Assembly (NCBI RefSeq): GCF_000426245.1 | Contig: NZ_AUEZ01000040.1 | Span: 1 to 64,000 of the forward strand | Reading direction: 5' to 3' | Source of the DNA: Bradyrhizobium sp. Ai1a-2 | GTDB lineage: Bacteria; Pseudomonadota; Alphaproteobacteria; Rhizobiales; Xanthobacteraceae | DNA: 64,000 bases | In this document: piece by piece, positions 55,114 to 63,596 of the stretch | Layout: every line of letters starts with the position of its first letter | How positions within the stretch are numbered: position 1 is the first letter of the stretch | The notes under the pieces: generated by a model | The model's database searches: none | Told to the model about the DNA's origin: nothing | The model's input: only the letters and a program-made list of their open reading frames with translations | Translations under genes and position numbers: made by a program

Positions 55114-56076
55114 ATGCCTCTCCCGCTTGATCCCGTGATCGAGAAGATCATCCCGCTGCTGCCATTGCGCGATCCAAAGGTCCTGACGCCGCAGAGTGCG
55201 CGGGAGTCGCTGCGGGCGCTGGCCGCCGCGCGCGCCGAGATCCCGCCGCCGCCGGTCGAGCACGTCAACGACATCAACGTCGCCGGCGGCGCAGGTCCAC
55301 GGCCGGCACGGGTTTATCGCAACGGCAGCGGGACTGCGCCGACCGTGGTGTTCTTCCACGGCGGCGGCTGGGTTGCGGGCGATCTCGAGACACACGACCG
55401 GCAGGCGCGCAATCTCGCCATCGACACCGGCGCGGTGGTCGTCTCCGTCGACTATCGCCGTCCGCCGGAAACGCGCTTCCCCGGCGCCTTCGAGGATGCC
55501 TTTGCTGCAGTGCGCGACGTGGTCGGCCGCATCAAGGAATTCGGCGGCGATGCGGCCCGCGTCGGCGTCGCCGGCGACAGCGCCGGTGGCAATCTTGCAG
55601 CCGCCAGCGCGCTTGCCTGTCGCGATGCCGGGATCAGGCTCGCCGGTCAATTGCTCGTCTACCCCGTCACGGACGTCGCCGGCAATTTCGCCGATACCGC
55701 GGAGAATGCGCGGTTTCCATCCCGGGCCGAGAATGCGGAAGGATATTTCCTGTCGCGTGCGGTGATGGAGTGGTTCTGCGGGCATTATCTCGAAGAACGC
55801 GCGCAGGGCACGGACTGGCGGGTCTCACCGCTGCGGGCGAAGCAGTTGAAGGGCGTTGCACCCGCGGTGGTCACCACCGCCTGGTTCGATCCGCTGCGCG
55901 ATGAGGGCGTCGCCTATGCCAACGCGCTGCGCGAGGCCGGGGTGCCGACAAAGCACCATGACGGGCAGGGCCTGATCCACGGCTATTTCGGCCTTGGCGA
56001 TGCCTCCGACACGGCGCGCGCCGAGGCGCAGCGGGCGCGAGCGGACTTCAAGGCGCTGCTCGACAAGGGCGCCTAG
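55114..56076 (+). CDS. Alpha/beta hydrolase of the hormone-sensitive lipase family
   Basis: The 320-residue esterase has the oxyanion-hole motif HGGGW at 82-86 and the nucleophile elbow GDSAGG with Ser156, the hallmark of HSL-type carboxylesterases; the Asp and His are in DPLRDEG and GLIHGYF. The substrate is unknown, probably a short acyl ester. CGGAGGAAC before ATG 55114 supports the start. The TAG stop at 56074-56076 is inside a family-B repeat (gcCTAGAGC), so the last codons reach its edge. Confidence 0.9.
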   Translation: MPLPLDPVIEKIIPLLPLRDPKVLTPQSARESLRALAAARAEIPPPPVEHVNDINVAGGAGPRPARVYRNGSGTAPTVVFFHGGGWVAGDLETHDRQARNLAIDTGAVVVSVDYRRPPETRFPGAFEDAFAAVRDVVGRIKEFGGDAARVGVAGDSAGGNLAAASALACRDAGIRLAGQLLVYPVTDVAGNFADTAENARFPSRAENAEGYFLSRAVMEWFCGHYLEERAQGTDWRVSPLRAKQLKGVAPAVVTTAWFDPLRDEGVAYANALREAGVPTKHHDGQGLIHGYFGLGDASDTARAEAQRARADFKALLDKGA

Positions 56077-56180
56077 AGCATTTTCGGTTCTGATTGAATC
56101 AGAACCGAAGCTCTAGATTCTTGTTTTAACGCGTTTTCTTCACGCGAACCGGTATCCACTTCGCTCGAAAACGCTCTAGC
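56073..56180. repeat. Dispersed palindromic element, family B, copy 2
   Basis: It is the reverse complement of 296-393. Perfect arms TTCGGTTCTGATT (56083-56095) and AATCAGAACCGAA (56097-56109) are followed by TTCTTGTTTTAACGCG. The element supplies the hydrolase stop and ends one base before the HxlR stop, so the two convergent genes are separated by nothing else. It could act as a two-way terminator. Confidence 0.85.
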
Positions 56181-56181
56181 A

Positions 56182-56886
56182 TCAGCCGACGGCGCGCACG
56201 CCCTTGGCGAACGGGCTGAGGCCCAGCCATTGCTGCATCGAGCGGGCGATCGCCTTGTCGCCCATGAGCTCGATGCCGCCGTTCGCCACCTCGCGCTCGA
56301 GCGTCGCGATCCCCATCCACACCGCGGTCATCGTCCGCAGCGGGCTCGTCACATAGAGATCGACCTCGTAGCCGGGATCGGTCAGGCAGAGGTCGACGGT
56401 GGCGCCGTCGATCACGAGCCACCAGGATTTGCGCTCGCCCGACAGCTCCGGATAGATGAAGTTGATGGTGCAGCGGCGCGGCGGCAGCGGCTCGGGACGC
56501 AGGTTCCGCCGCATGTCCCACATCAAAAGCGACGGATCGAGATTCTTCAGCGACAGCGAGGACTCGACCCAGCGCTGGGCCCAGAATCCGAGCGACATGA
56601 TCACTTCGCGCAAATCCTCGCCCGCCTGCGTCGGCCGATAATCCATCACGCCCGGCTGGCCCGATGGCGTCACGCTGATCAGTCCGGCCACCTCCAGCTC
56701 CTTCAGCCGCTTCGAGAGCAGCGAGGGCGACATCCGCGGCACGCCGCGCCGGAGGTCGTTGAAGCGCGTGGTGCCGCATAGGAGTTCGCGCAGCACCAGC
56801 ACGGTCCAGCGGTTGCAGACGATCTCGGCCGCCATCGCGACCGGGCAAAACTGCCCATAGCTTCCGCGCTCGGTCCTGTCAGGCAA
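56182..56886 (-). CDS. HxlR-family transcriptional regulator
   Basis: The 234-residue protein has an HxlR winged helix (about 10-105; MAAEIVCNRWTVLVLRELLCG, FNDLRRGVPRMSPSLLSKRLKELE) and a C-terminal SCP2-like domain (about 115-230). The start is TTG 56886, supported by a strong AGGAGGAG about 5 bases upstream; a longer ATG-started frame has no such site. HxlR proteins respond to thiol or aldehyde stress or to specific ligands. It is divergent from the acyl-CoA-dehydrogenase-like gene at 57094, which is its likely target. Confidence 0.88.
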   Translation of the reverse strand: MPDRTERGSYGQFCPVAMAAEIVCNRWTVLVLRELLCGTTRFNDLRRGVPRMSPSLLSKRLKELEVAGLISVTPSGQPGVMDYRPTQAGEDLREVIMSLGFWAQRWVESSLSLKNLDPSLLMWDMRRNLRPEPLPPRRCTINFIYPELSGERKSWWLVIDGATVDLCLTDPGYEVDLYVTSPLRTMTAVWMGIATLEREVANGGIELMGDKAIARSMQQWLGLSPFAKGVRAVG

Positions 56887-57016
56887 TGCCTCCTCCTGAA
56901 AATGCGGTAGTACAGATTTGATAGCGCGTGACCGGCACGAGACTGGACGACACGACAGAAAATGTAAGTATTCCAGACGCTGTGGAGACCGTCTCGATGG
57001 CCACGGCGTCGCAGTA

Positions 57017-57030
57017 CAGTTCCTGAACTG
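57017..57030. promoter_or_regulatory. Candidate operator between HxlR and ACAD-like genes
   Basis: CAGTTC-CT-GAACTG is a perfect 14-bp inverted repeat, 64 bp before the flavoprotein ATG. AGTACAG occurs at 57013-57019 and again at 56909-56915 near the HxlR start. Confidence 0.5.
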
Positions 57031-57093
57031 GAGCGCCATTTGCGGCGGAATTAGGCTCTCTCACGGTGGATATTCTCAACGATGGAGAGTGTC

Positions 57094-58251
57094 ATGAGCA
57101 GCAACGCAGCACACAATCTCGATGCGTCAAAATCGCGCAGCGCAGTCGAGCGCGCACAGGAGCTTGGCCCGATTTTCGCGCGGCGCGCCGAGCAGCAGGC
57201 GGACGAGGACACGTTCGTCGCCGAGGATTTCGCGGACCTGAAGGCGGCGAGCCTGGTTGAGGCCGGCGTGCCGGCCGAGCTTGGCGGCGGCGGCGCCGAT
57301 GTCGACGAGCTCGCCGAGATGCTGCGCACGATTGCGCATTACAGCGGCTCGACCGCGCTTGCCTTCTCGATGCACACCCACCAGGTTGCGGTCCCCGCCT
57401 GGCGCTGGAAGGTGCAGAAGGCGGCCCCCGTGGAGCCGCTGCTCCGCCGCATCGCCACTGAGCGCATCATCCTGTTGTCGAGCGGCGGCTCGGACTGGAT
57501 CGGCGGCTCCGGCCGCGCCGAGAAGGTCGACGGCGGCTATCGCATCACTGCGCGCAAGGTGTTCTCGTCGGGTTCGCCCGTCGGCGACCTGATGATGACG
57601 AGCGCGGTGCTCGAGAGCGAAGGCGAGCCGGCGACGGTGCTGCATTTCGGCGTGCCCATGAACTCGCCGCATGTGAAGGTGCTCGACAATTGGCGCACGC
57701 TTGGCATGCGCGGCACCGGCTCCAACGATGTCGTGATCGACGGCCACATCGTGCCGGAGGCGGCGGTCGCAGCAAGGCGCAAGGCCGGCGAATGGCATCC
57801 TCTGTTCCAGATCATCGCGACCACTGCGTTCCCGCTGATCTATTCGGTCTATCTCGGCGTTGCCGAGAGCGCCCGCGACATCGCGATTGCGACCGCAAAG
57901 CGCAAGACGCCGGACCAGCATGCGATCCAGCTCGCCGGCCGCATGGACACCGAGCTCGCGGCGGCGCGGCTCGCGCGTGAATGGATGCTGGCTGCCGTGC
58001 GCCTCAACGCGCCGTCGGCCGCGACCGTCAACCAGGTGATGATGGGTCGCCAGCTCGTCGCGCGGCATGCGATCGCAGCGGTCGAATATGCGATGGAGCT
58101 CGCCGGCGGCGCTGGCTTCTATCGCGCGACGGGGCTGGAGCGGCGCTTCCGCGATATCCAGGCGGCGCGCTACCATCCGCTGCAGTCGGGCCCGCAGGCG
58201 CAATATGCGGGGTCGATGGCGCTCGGGCTCCCGGTCGACCGGGTGTACTGA
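57094..58251 (+). CDS. Acyl-CoA dehydrogenase-like flavoprotein (type 2)
   Basis: The 385-residue protein has the ACAD fold with LLSSGGSDWIGGSG, RITARKVFSSGSPVGDLMMTSA and the C-terminal GGAGFYRATGLERRFRDIQAARYHPLQ. The ending is that of the Acyl-CoA_dh_2 branch, which includes flavin monooxygenases such as DszC and HpaB-type hydroxylases; the usual catalytic Glu of true acyl-CoA dehydrogenases is not evident. A reaction is therefore uncertain: dehydrogenation or FMNH2-dependent oxygenation. GGAG 6 bases before ATG 57094 decides the start over 57082. It is divergent from the HxlR gene. Confidence 0.85.
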   Translation: MSSNAAHNLDASKSRSAVERAQELGPIFARRAEQQADEDTFVAEDFADLKAASLVEAGVPAELGGGGADVDELAEMLRTIAHYSGSTALAFSMHTHQVAVPAWRWKVQKAAPVEPLLRRIATERIILLSSGGSDWIGGSGRAEKVDGGYRITARKVFSSGSPVGDLMMTSAVLESEGEPATVLHFGVPMNSPHVKVLDNWRTLGMRGTGSNDVVIDGHIVPEAAVAARRKAGEWHPLFQIIATTAFPLIYSVYLGVAESARDIAIATAKRKTPDQHAIQLAGRMDTELAAARLAREWMLAAVRLNAPSAATVNQVMMGRQLVARHAIAAVEYAMELAGGAGFYRATGLERRFRDIQAARYHPLQSGPQAQYAGSMALGLPVDRVY

Positions 58252-58436
58252 GCACCGCGTTGATGACGACAAATCGCGGTCGCGCCGCGTTCGTTGTCGC
58301 GAGGGAGGTGATCCATCACGCCGCCGCCGGCGTCGACTGGATCGTCTCCTCACTCGCGCAACACATGATGATGACGGCCCATGCCGGCGCGACGTTTTCG
58401 CTTCTGATGTCAAAGAGCCGAGGGGATGCGCGCCGG

Positions 58437-58926
58437 CGTTCTCGCGGCGAAAGACGCCCGAGGCTTGCGGCCGTTTCACCCTCTTGAGGAACGAAGAGGG
58501 CGCAGGGAATGCTGGGTGCTGGTTGCACCCGTGGGCCCCGTGCAACAAAAAGCACGGGGGTAGGACCACAGGTACAGCCGGAGCATTCCAGCATTCCCTG
58601 CGCGATGGTGTTACGGCTTATTTCGTGCTCTCCCCGGTGACCGGGCTTTCTTGCCACCGTCATCCTCAGGGATGTTTCCATCCCCCAGAACTTAGCGCCA
58701 GCGTCGGGGCGCCAGGACCACACGACTTCGCCGTCCGTAAATGCCACGCTCGTCCGTCGTGACACTCACGTCCACCGCATCCCACCGCAACGTCCGTGAC
58801 GATCGCGATCCGCCCCTCGTTCGGGTGAGACGCGCGGAGTCATAGTGCTGATTTGCCCGACGGCGAAAGCGGAATATTTTTCGCGTGAGGGGTGGACAGG
58901 CTTTCGACTGATTTGCCCGTCGGGCA
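58437..58926 (-). repeat. Structured dispersed element, copy 2 (candidate ncRNA)
   Basis: It is the reverse complement of 28966-29446. In the copy-1 orientation its long stem GCGCAGGGAATGCTGG (58588-58603 reversed) pairs with CCAGCATTCCCTGCGC (58500-58515 reversed), and the GAAA-capped hairpin at 58668-58685 is kept. Frames across it are not credible genes. It fills most of the 703-bp gene-free stretch 58252-58954; the first 180 bp of that stretch shows no recognisable feature. Confidence 0.75.
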
Positions 58927-58954
58927 GTCACACACACACCGCAGACGCCTGGGG

Positions 58955-60217
58955 TTATAGGTCCCTGGTCCCGGCTACGCTCAAGGGCTTCGCCGCGGCG
59001 CGCAAGCCCGAGACGACGGGAAGGGGTGCCGCATGCGGCAACATGGATTGCTTCGTCGCTGTCGCTCCTCGCAATGACATGGTGCCGGCTTTGAGGCTGA
59101 TCGAGCTCAGCAGCACCGCGGCGAGAATCATCAGCAGGATTCCACCAAGGCTGAGCGCAATCTGCATCGCAAGCCCGTTCGAGATGTCGAGCAGCGCAAT
59201 GTGACTGGCGAGCGCCAGCAGAACGCCGAGGCAATAGATTGGAAGCGAGTTCTCGCCGCAGCGTATCGCGCCGCGCATCACCGGCGTCGCCAGCCCTCGC
59301 CAGTTGGGCGGCACAAACCGTGCAGCCAAAATCGCAAGTGCAAGTAAATGCAGCACTCGCAATGGACCGAGATTCGATTTGTCCATTGGAAAAAGCAGAT
59401 TCGTGAGGGTCTGCGGCACCAGCGGTTCCAGCGGCTTGATGCTCGAGCCCAACGCGATGATCAGGCTGAAAACCAGATAGAGACCGGCCAGGACCAGCGC
59501 TGCTGGCGAGGTCACCCAAGGCCGGAATTTGTTTCCCTCGATGACCCACCAGGCGCCAAGCACAAGCAGAAGCTGCCAGGCGAGTGGGTTGAAGAACCAG
59601 ACGTTGTGCGGCCAGGCGGGGACGGCCCAGCCGAAGACGCGCACGAGCCCATAAAGCAACAGAGAGGCGCCGAGCGTCACGTTCGGTGCGCGCAGCAGCA
59701 GCCACAGCAGCGGCGCGAACAAGGCGTGATAAATGACGAAAACCGGCAAGATGTCGGCATTGACGGGACGGTATTGCAGGATCGCGGCGCGCACGAGCGT
59801 CGCGCCCGGATGCTCCAGCAGAATGCGCGTATTGGTCTCGTCGGCAAGATGGTCGCGGCCTGCGAGGTAAACCATGATGGCGCAAGCGAGCGTGAGCAGC
59901 AATGATGCAGCATATATGTCCCATCCTCGGCGCAGCGAACGGCTGAGCACGCCGCTCCAGCCCTCGCGCTGGCGTGCCCTGCTGTAGGCCAGCGCGCAGG
60001 TCACGCCCGAGATGAACATGAACATTTCCGCGGCATCGCTGAAGCCGTAGTGCCGCAGTGTCAACCAGCTTCCGATGTTGTTGGGGACATGGTCAAGAAA
60101 GATGCACCATAGCGCGATGCCGCGGAATGCATCGATCCGTAGGTCGCGGCCACACCCCTCGAGCTCCGGCGGCGATTCGCCAGCCAATCGCCTCGAGATG
60201 TCTGTTCGATCATGCAT
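58955..60217 (-). CDS. opgC: OpgC-family membrane acyltransferase with repeat-derived C-terminus
   Basis: The 420-residue inner-membrane protein has about ten hydrophobic helices and the OpgC_C features RDLRIDAFRGIALWCIFLDHVPNN, SDAAEMFMFISGVTCALAYSR and FFNPLAWQLLLVLGAW. OpgC modifies osmoregulated periplasmic glucans with succinyl-type groups. The native sequence ends near SSISLKAG; the last 43 residues from SLRGATATKQS onward come from a family-G intergenic repeat, extending the frame. Function of the core is likely intact. Confidence 0.88.
   Translation of the reverse strand: MHDRTDISRRLAGESPPELEGCGRDLRIDAFRGIALWCIFLDHVPNNIGSWLTLRHYGFSDAAEMFMFISGVTCALAYSRARQREGWSGVLSRSLRRGWDIYAASLLLTLACAIMVYLAGRDHLADETNTRILLEHPGATLVRAAILQYRPVNADILPVFVIYHALFAPLLWLLLRAPNVTLGASLLLYGLVRVFGWAVPAWPHNVWFFNPLAWQLLLVLGAWWVIEGNKFRPWVTSPAALVLAGLYLVFSLIIALGSSIKPLEPLVPQTLTNLLFPMDKSNLGPLRVLHLLALAILAARFVPPNWRGLATPVMRGAIRCGENSLPIYCLGVLLALASHIALLDISNGLAMQIALSLGGILLMILAAVLLSSISLKAGTMSLRGATATKQSMLPHAAPLPVVSGLRAAAKPLSVAGTRDL
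58990..59085. repeat. Family G repeat encoding the OpgC C-terminus
   Basis: GATTGCTTCGTCGCTGTCGC and CTCCTCGCAATGACATG units overlap the end of the OpgC frame. Similar units are at 28853-28928. Confidence 0.65.
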
Positions 60218-60230
60218 CTGGTTACTCTGT

Positions 60231-60377
60231 TCAGCGTGCGGGCGTGCTCTTGGTCGGATACGGGTCGACGCGACAGCCGTTCGGAACGCCTTTGCATTTC
60301 AAGTCGCCGGTGATGCACCGTGAGCGTGCGGGCGCAGAGCGGGTAGCCGACCGAACCGACGCGGTTACGAGGCCCGG
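60231..60377 (-). pseudogene. Possible relic of a small Cys-rich secreted protein
   Basis: A minus-strand frame ends at TGA 60231-60233 and contains ITGDLKCKGVPNGCRVDPYPTK, which looks like the mature end of a small exported Cys-rich protein. Upstream it runs into a TAG that is the stop of the 66-residue frame at 60378, and no start codon lies in between. A frameshift or decayed gene is the simplest reading, but it may be chance. Confidence 0.3.
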
Positions 60378-60578
60378 CTATCGGGCGGCCGCGGCTTCTT
60401 TCGCGGCGGGGCGGTCGCCCGCACCTCTAACCCGATCACCAGGGTCGACAGGATCGCCGGCATCCCAATTCGCTTCCCGGATTTCGTCGCTCCCGACCGG
60501 GATCAGAAGCTGTTGTCGCATTTCGGCGAGGCGGGCGCGGCAATATTCGCGATAAAGCAGGTCTAATATGATGGACAT
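60378..60578 (-). CDS. 66-residue hypothetical protein
   Basis: ATG 60578 follows GAGGG by 7 bases. The start MSIILDLLYREYCRARLAEM continues into a Gln/Leu helix and a charged tail rich in Asp, Gly and Ala. The amphipathic start and the ribosome binding site suggest a real gene; I believe similar short rhizobial proteins exist but could not search. Function unknown. It lies on the same strand as opgC, upstream of it and separated from it by 160 bp. Confidence 0.5.
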   Translation of the reverse strand: MSIILDLLYREYCRARLAEMRQQLLIPVGSDEIREANWDAGDPVDPGDRVRGAGDRPAAKEAAAAR

Positions 60579-61128
60579 GATCGAACCCTCGCTTGATCAT
60601 CACCGTCGACATCCCACGCATTTTGCCCACGGCCGAAAATGACCTGTGCCGGGGGAGTTGGTCTCCGACGAGATCTGATGACGATTTCGCGCCGCGCAAA
60701 ATGCGAAACGAAATCGGGATCAGAGGATACCCAAGTGCTGCAGATCGATCTGCATCGCGGATCGTTGAATTCGATCAATCGCGAACAACGTGGTGAAGCT
60801 GGACCCCGCTCGCAGGCGCCGGTGATTTCTAAAAATGGATGCGGTGGCAGCAACGAGAAATAGAGTTGTCACGGCTATCTCTCCTTAAAGGAGATTTTTG
60901 CGTCGACTTTCGCAATAATATTATGGGTCTAATTTTCTGGCCGCCAAGTGAGCCAATTCACATCAGCATCGATCACGGGTGAGTGAGACTAGCAGGCGGA
61001 CGCTGTGGTTTCTTGGACTGCTGCGCACCGCTTAACGGAAGGTTGGTGCGCGAATAGCAAACTATAATGCCAGTCGTCGTTTGTTGGAGCAGGCTGTCCG
61101 AATATTTATCAACGCTGGGAGAGTCGCT
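60579..61128. other. 550-bp gap with an orphan terminator-like hairpin
   Basis: TCTCCT-TAA-AGGAGA (60880-60894) followed by TTTTT (60895-60899) is a convincing plus-strand terminator, but no plus-strand gene is known upstream. A 74-codon frame starts at ATG 60639 and stops at 60863, 16 bases before it. Either this short frame or an unannotated small RNA ends here. The stretch 60900-61128 is the AraC-gene leader and shows AT-rich blocks but no clear boxes. Confidence 0.4.
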
Positions 61129-62106
61129 ATGTCTACCGGCGCAACCGATTTCGTATCGTATCGATTTTCTACGCGCGAGCTCCCGGAGCGGTTTCGCATC
61201 CCGATATGGCGCGAGAAGTTTGGGCGAACCATAGTCCACGCCGATATCGAGCCTTCATCGGAGGTGCCGTTTCAGGCAGAAGCGGCATTACACGCGGTCC
61301 AGGGGTTGCGCATGCTGTCCTTGAAGGGTTCAGCGATGTGCTTCAAGCGGTCGCAAACCAACATCGTTGATGGCGATGACTCGATCGGGCTCATCGTCAG
61401 TCTGCCCGGCAGGAGCCAGCTATCGCAGCGCGGGCAGGAGTTCGATCTTCGCGGCGGCGATGCAATGGCGATTCTGCATTCGGAGCCCGTCGCAGTCACC
61501 TATCTGGAAGGATTGCAACTTGGACTGGCCTTGCCGCGCGACGCGCTTACGTCGCGCGTGAGTGATGTCGACGACCTCGCGATGCGGCCGATTCATCGCC
61601 GAACGGAAGCGCTCCGACTTCTCATGGCCTATCTGAGGTCGGCATTGAAGGAGGGCGCTCTGGCTGCCCCCAAGCTGCGTGATGCGGTCGTTGGTCACAT
61701 CCACGATCTCGTGGCGCTCGCTATCAGCGAGCACGCTGCCTTGGGCGAGAGCAACGCGAGCGCGATCGTGGCTGCGCGCCACAGCGCCGCCCTCGACCAC
61801 ATCGGGGCGCACTTTCAGGACCCGGAGCTCACCCTGGAAGTCGTCGCCGACAGGCAGGGCATCTCTCCGCGTTATCTGCAGCGCCTGATGGCGGCATCTG
61901 GAACGTCGTTCACGGGGCGCGTGAATGAGCTAAGGCTGCAAAGGGCGTTCAAGCTGCTACACGAGTCCCACGACGGCGCGCGGCGAATTTCCGATATCGC
62001 GCTGGAAGTCGGCTTTTCGGATATTTCGTATTTCAACCGGCTATTCCGCGCCCGCTTCGGTGAGTCGCCACGCCGCGTGCGCAGCGCCGGAAAGGGGCAG
62101 TGGTGA
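61129..62106 (+). CDS. AraC/XylS-family transcriptional regulator
   Basis: The 325-residue regulator has an N-terminal AraC-binding-like domain (about 15-180; EFDLRGGDAMAILHSEPVAV) and a C-terminal double helix-turn-helix (about 215-315) with LEVVADRQGISPRYLQRLM and ISDIALEVGFSDISYFNRLFRARFGESPRRVR. Ligand and targets unknown; the nearest genes are opgC and a LivK-type binding protein gene. GGGAG before ATG 61129 decides the start. A family-D hairpin follows the stop. Confidence 0.92.
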   Translation: MSTGATDFVSYRFSTRELPERFRIPIWREKFGRTIVHADIEPSSEVPFQAEAALHAVQGLRMLSLKGSAMCFKRSQTNIVDGDDSIGLIVSLPGRSQLSQRGQEFDLRGGDAMAILHSEPVAVTYLEGLQLGLALPRDALTSRVSDVDDLAMRPIHRRTEALRLLMAYLRSALKEGALAAPKLRDAVVGHIHDLVALAISEHAALGESNASAIVAARHSAALDHIGAHFQDPELTLEVVADRQGISPRYLQRLMAASGTSFTGRVNELRLQRAFKLLHESHDGARRISDIALEVGFSDISYFNRLFRARFGESPRRVRSAGKGQW

Positions 62107-62110
62107 GTGC

Positions 62111-62151
62111 GGATGGTGGGCACGCTTACGCTTTGCCCACCCTACGCTTCT
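62111..62151. repeat. Family D hairpin after the AraC gene
   Basis: GGATGGTGGGCACGC and GCTTTGCCCACCCTACG pair between the convergent AraC and LivK-type genes. Confidence 0.7.
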
Positions 62152-62168
62152 GCGCGTGATACTCACTC

Positions 62169-63368
62169 TCAATCATTGCCGATGGTTTCGCCGAACAGCT
62201 CCCAGGTTTCGCCGTTGAAGCGCTGCAGGCGCATGGCTTCGATCGGGAAGTAGTCGGTCGGTGATGTCCTGAGCTTGATGCCGGGCAGCAGCATCGGCAG
62301 CGTCGTGTCGAGATTGGCGGCCTGCTTCATGATGTTCTCATGCGTCAGCTCGTCGCCGCACTGCCTGAGCACCTGAACGGTCGCCTCCGCCACCACATAG
62401 CCGTAGACGATGAGCTGGTCCTGCATGTTGCCGTCGGGGAAATAGTTCTTCATGAACGCAAGCCATTGCTGGACGTCCTTGTCGTCCTTCCACTGCGGAT
62501 CGTTCGGGTCCTTCAGCGAGTAGGACGAGATGATTCCCTTCGCATGCTCGAAGCCGGCAGGCTTCAGCACCGACGAGACCGAGGTCGAGGTTGCGGCCAG
62601 GAAGAACATGTCCGGCTTCCAGCCGATCTCGCCGACCTTGCGGATCGCCTGCGCCGCCTGTTTCGGGATCGCATGCATGAACAGCACGTCGGCGCCGGAT
62701 GATTTCAGCTTCACGATCTGGCTGTCGATGGTCGGATCGGTCGACTCATACGTCGCTTCCGCGACGATCATCCTGGCGTGCTCCGGCCCCAATCCCTTCT
62801 TGAAGCCGTTGCCGTAATCCTTGCCGGCGTCGTCGTTCTGGTAGAACAGTGCGATCTTCGCGTCCGGCTTGTTCTTCAGCACGTATTTTGCGTAGACCGC
62901 GGTCTCGGCCTGGTAGGAGGGCTGGAAGCCGATCGAATAGGGGAAGTGCTCGTGGTCGCCCCACAGCGTCGCGCCGGCGCCAACGAAGAGCTGCGGCACC
63001 TTCTTGTCGTTGAGATATTTGCGCACGCTCAATCCCGTCGGCGTGCCCAGCGGATTGAGGATCGCGGCCACTTCTTCCTGCTCGACAAGCTTGCGGGTCT
63101 GCTCCACTGTTTTCGGCGGGCTGTAGGCATCATCCAGGCTGATCAGGTTGATCTTGCGCCCGTTGAGGCCGCCCTTGTCGTTGATCATCTTGAAATAGGC
63201 GAGCTGGGTTTTCGCGATGACGCTGTAGGCCGAGGCCGGCCCGCTATAGGGAGAGGTCTGGCCGAGCCGGATCTCTGTGTCGGTCACTCCCGGGCCATAC
63301 TTCTTCTCCGCCGCCGCGGCCGCCGATGTCACCAGCGCCGCGATCGCGACGAGCGCCTGCCATTTCAT
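62169..63368 (-). CDS. LivK-type ABC transporter substrate-binding protein
   Basis: The 399-residue periplasmic protein has a signal peptide (about 1-20, cleaved in the AAAAA region before EKKYGPG). It then shows the branched-chain amino-acid-binding fold: TDTEIRLGQTSPYSGPAS, INDKGGLNGRKINLISLDDAYSPPKTVEQTRKLVEQEEVAAI in fragments, and DPTIDSQIVKLKSSGADVLFMH. No permease or ATPase genes are next to it, so it is an orphan receptor; the ligand may be an amide, aromatic or amino acid. GGGAGAGAGACA before ATG 63368 decides the start. Upstream is a DUF3551 gene. Confidence 0.92.
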   Translation of the reverse strand: MKWQALVAIAALVTSAAAAAEKKYGPGVTDTEIRLGQTSPYSGPASAYSVIAKTQLAYFKMINDKGGLNGRKINLISLDDAYSPPKTVEQTRKLVEQEEVAAILNPLGTPTGLSVRKYLNDKKVPQLFVGAGATLWGDHEHFPYSIGFQPSYQAETAVYAKYVLKNKPDAKIALFYQNDDAGKDYGNGFKKGLGPEHARMIVAEATYESTDPTIDSQIVKLKSSGADVLFMHAIPKQAAQAIRKVGEIGWKPDMFFLAATSTSVSSVLKPAGFEHAKGIISSYSLKDPNDPQWKDDKDVQQWLAFMKNYFPDGNMQDQLIVYGYVVAEATVQVLRQCGDELTHENIMKQAANLDTTLPMLLPGIKLRTSPTDYFPIEAMRLQRFNGETWELFGETIGND

Positions 63369-63596
63369 TGTCTCTCTCCCTTGCTCTTGTTCTGCTTGTT
63401 GTCGGATCGAGCACGCCGCACGCGCGGCGTGTCGACGGGGCAAGCAAATCAGCGCGGGGAGGTGGTGACAAGCGCGCGAGCAGGGAGGGGTGTCGCGGCA
63501 AGCGCATGCGATCGCCGTTCATGCCGCTGCAAGGAATTACGGAACCGGCTTGAGGCCGATGCCGCCATAACGGCCAACGCCGCTACAGTCTGGTGG

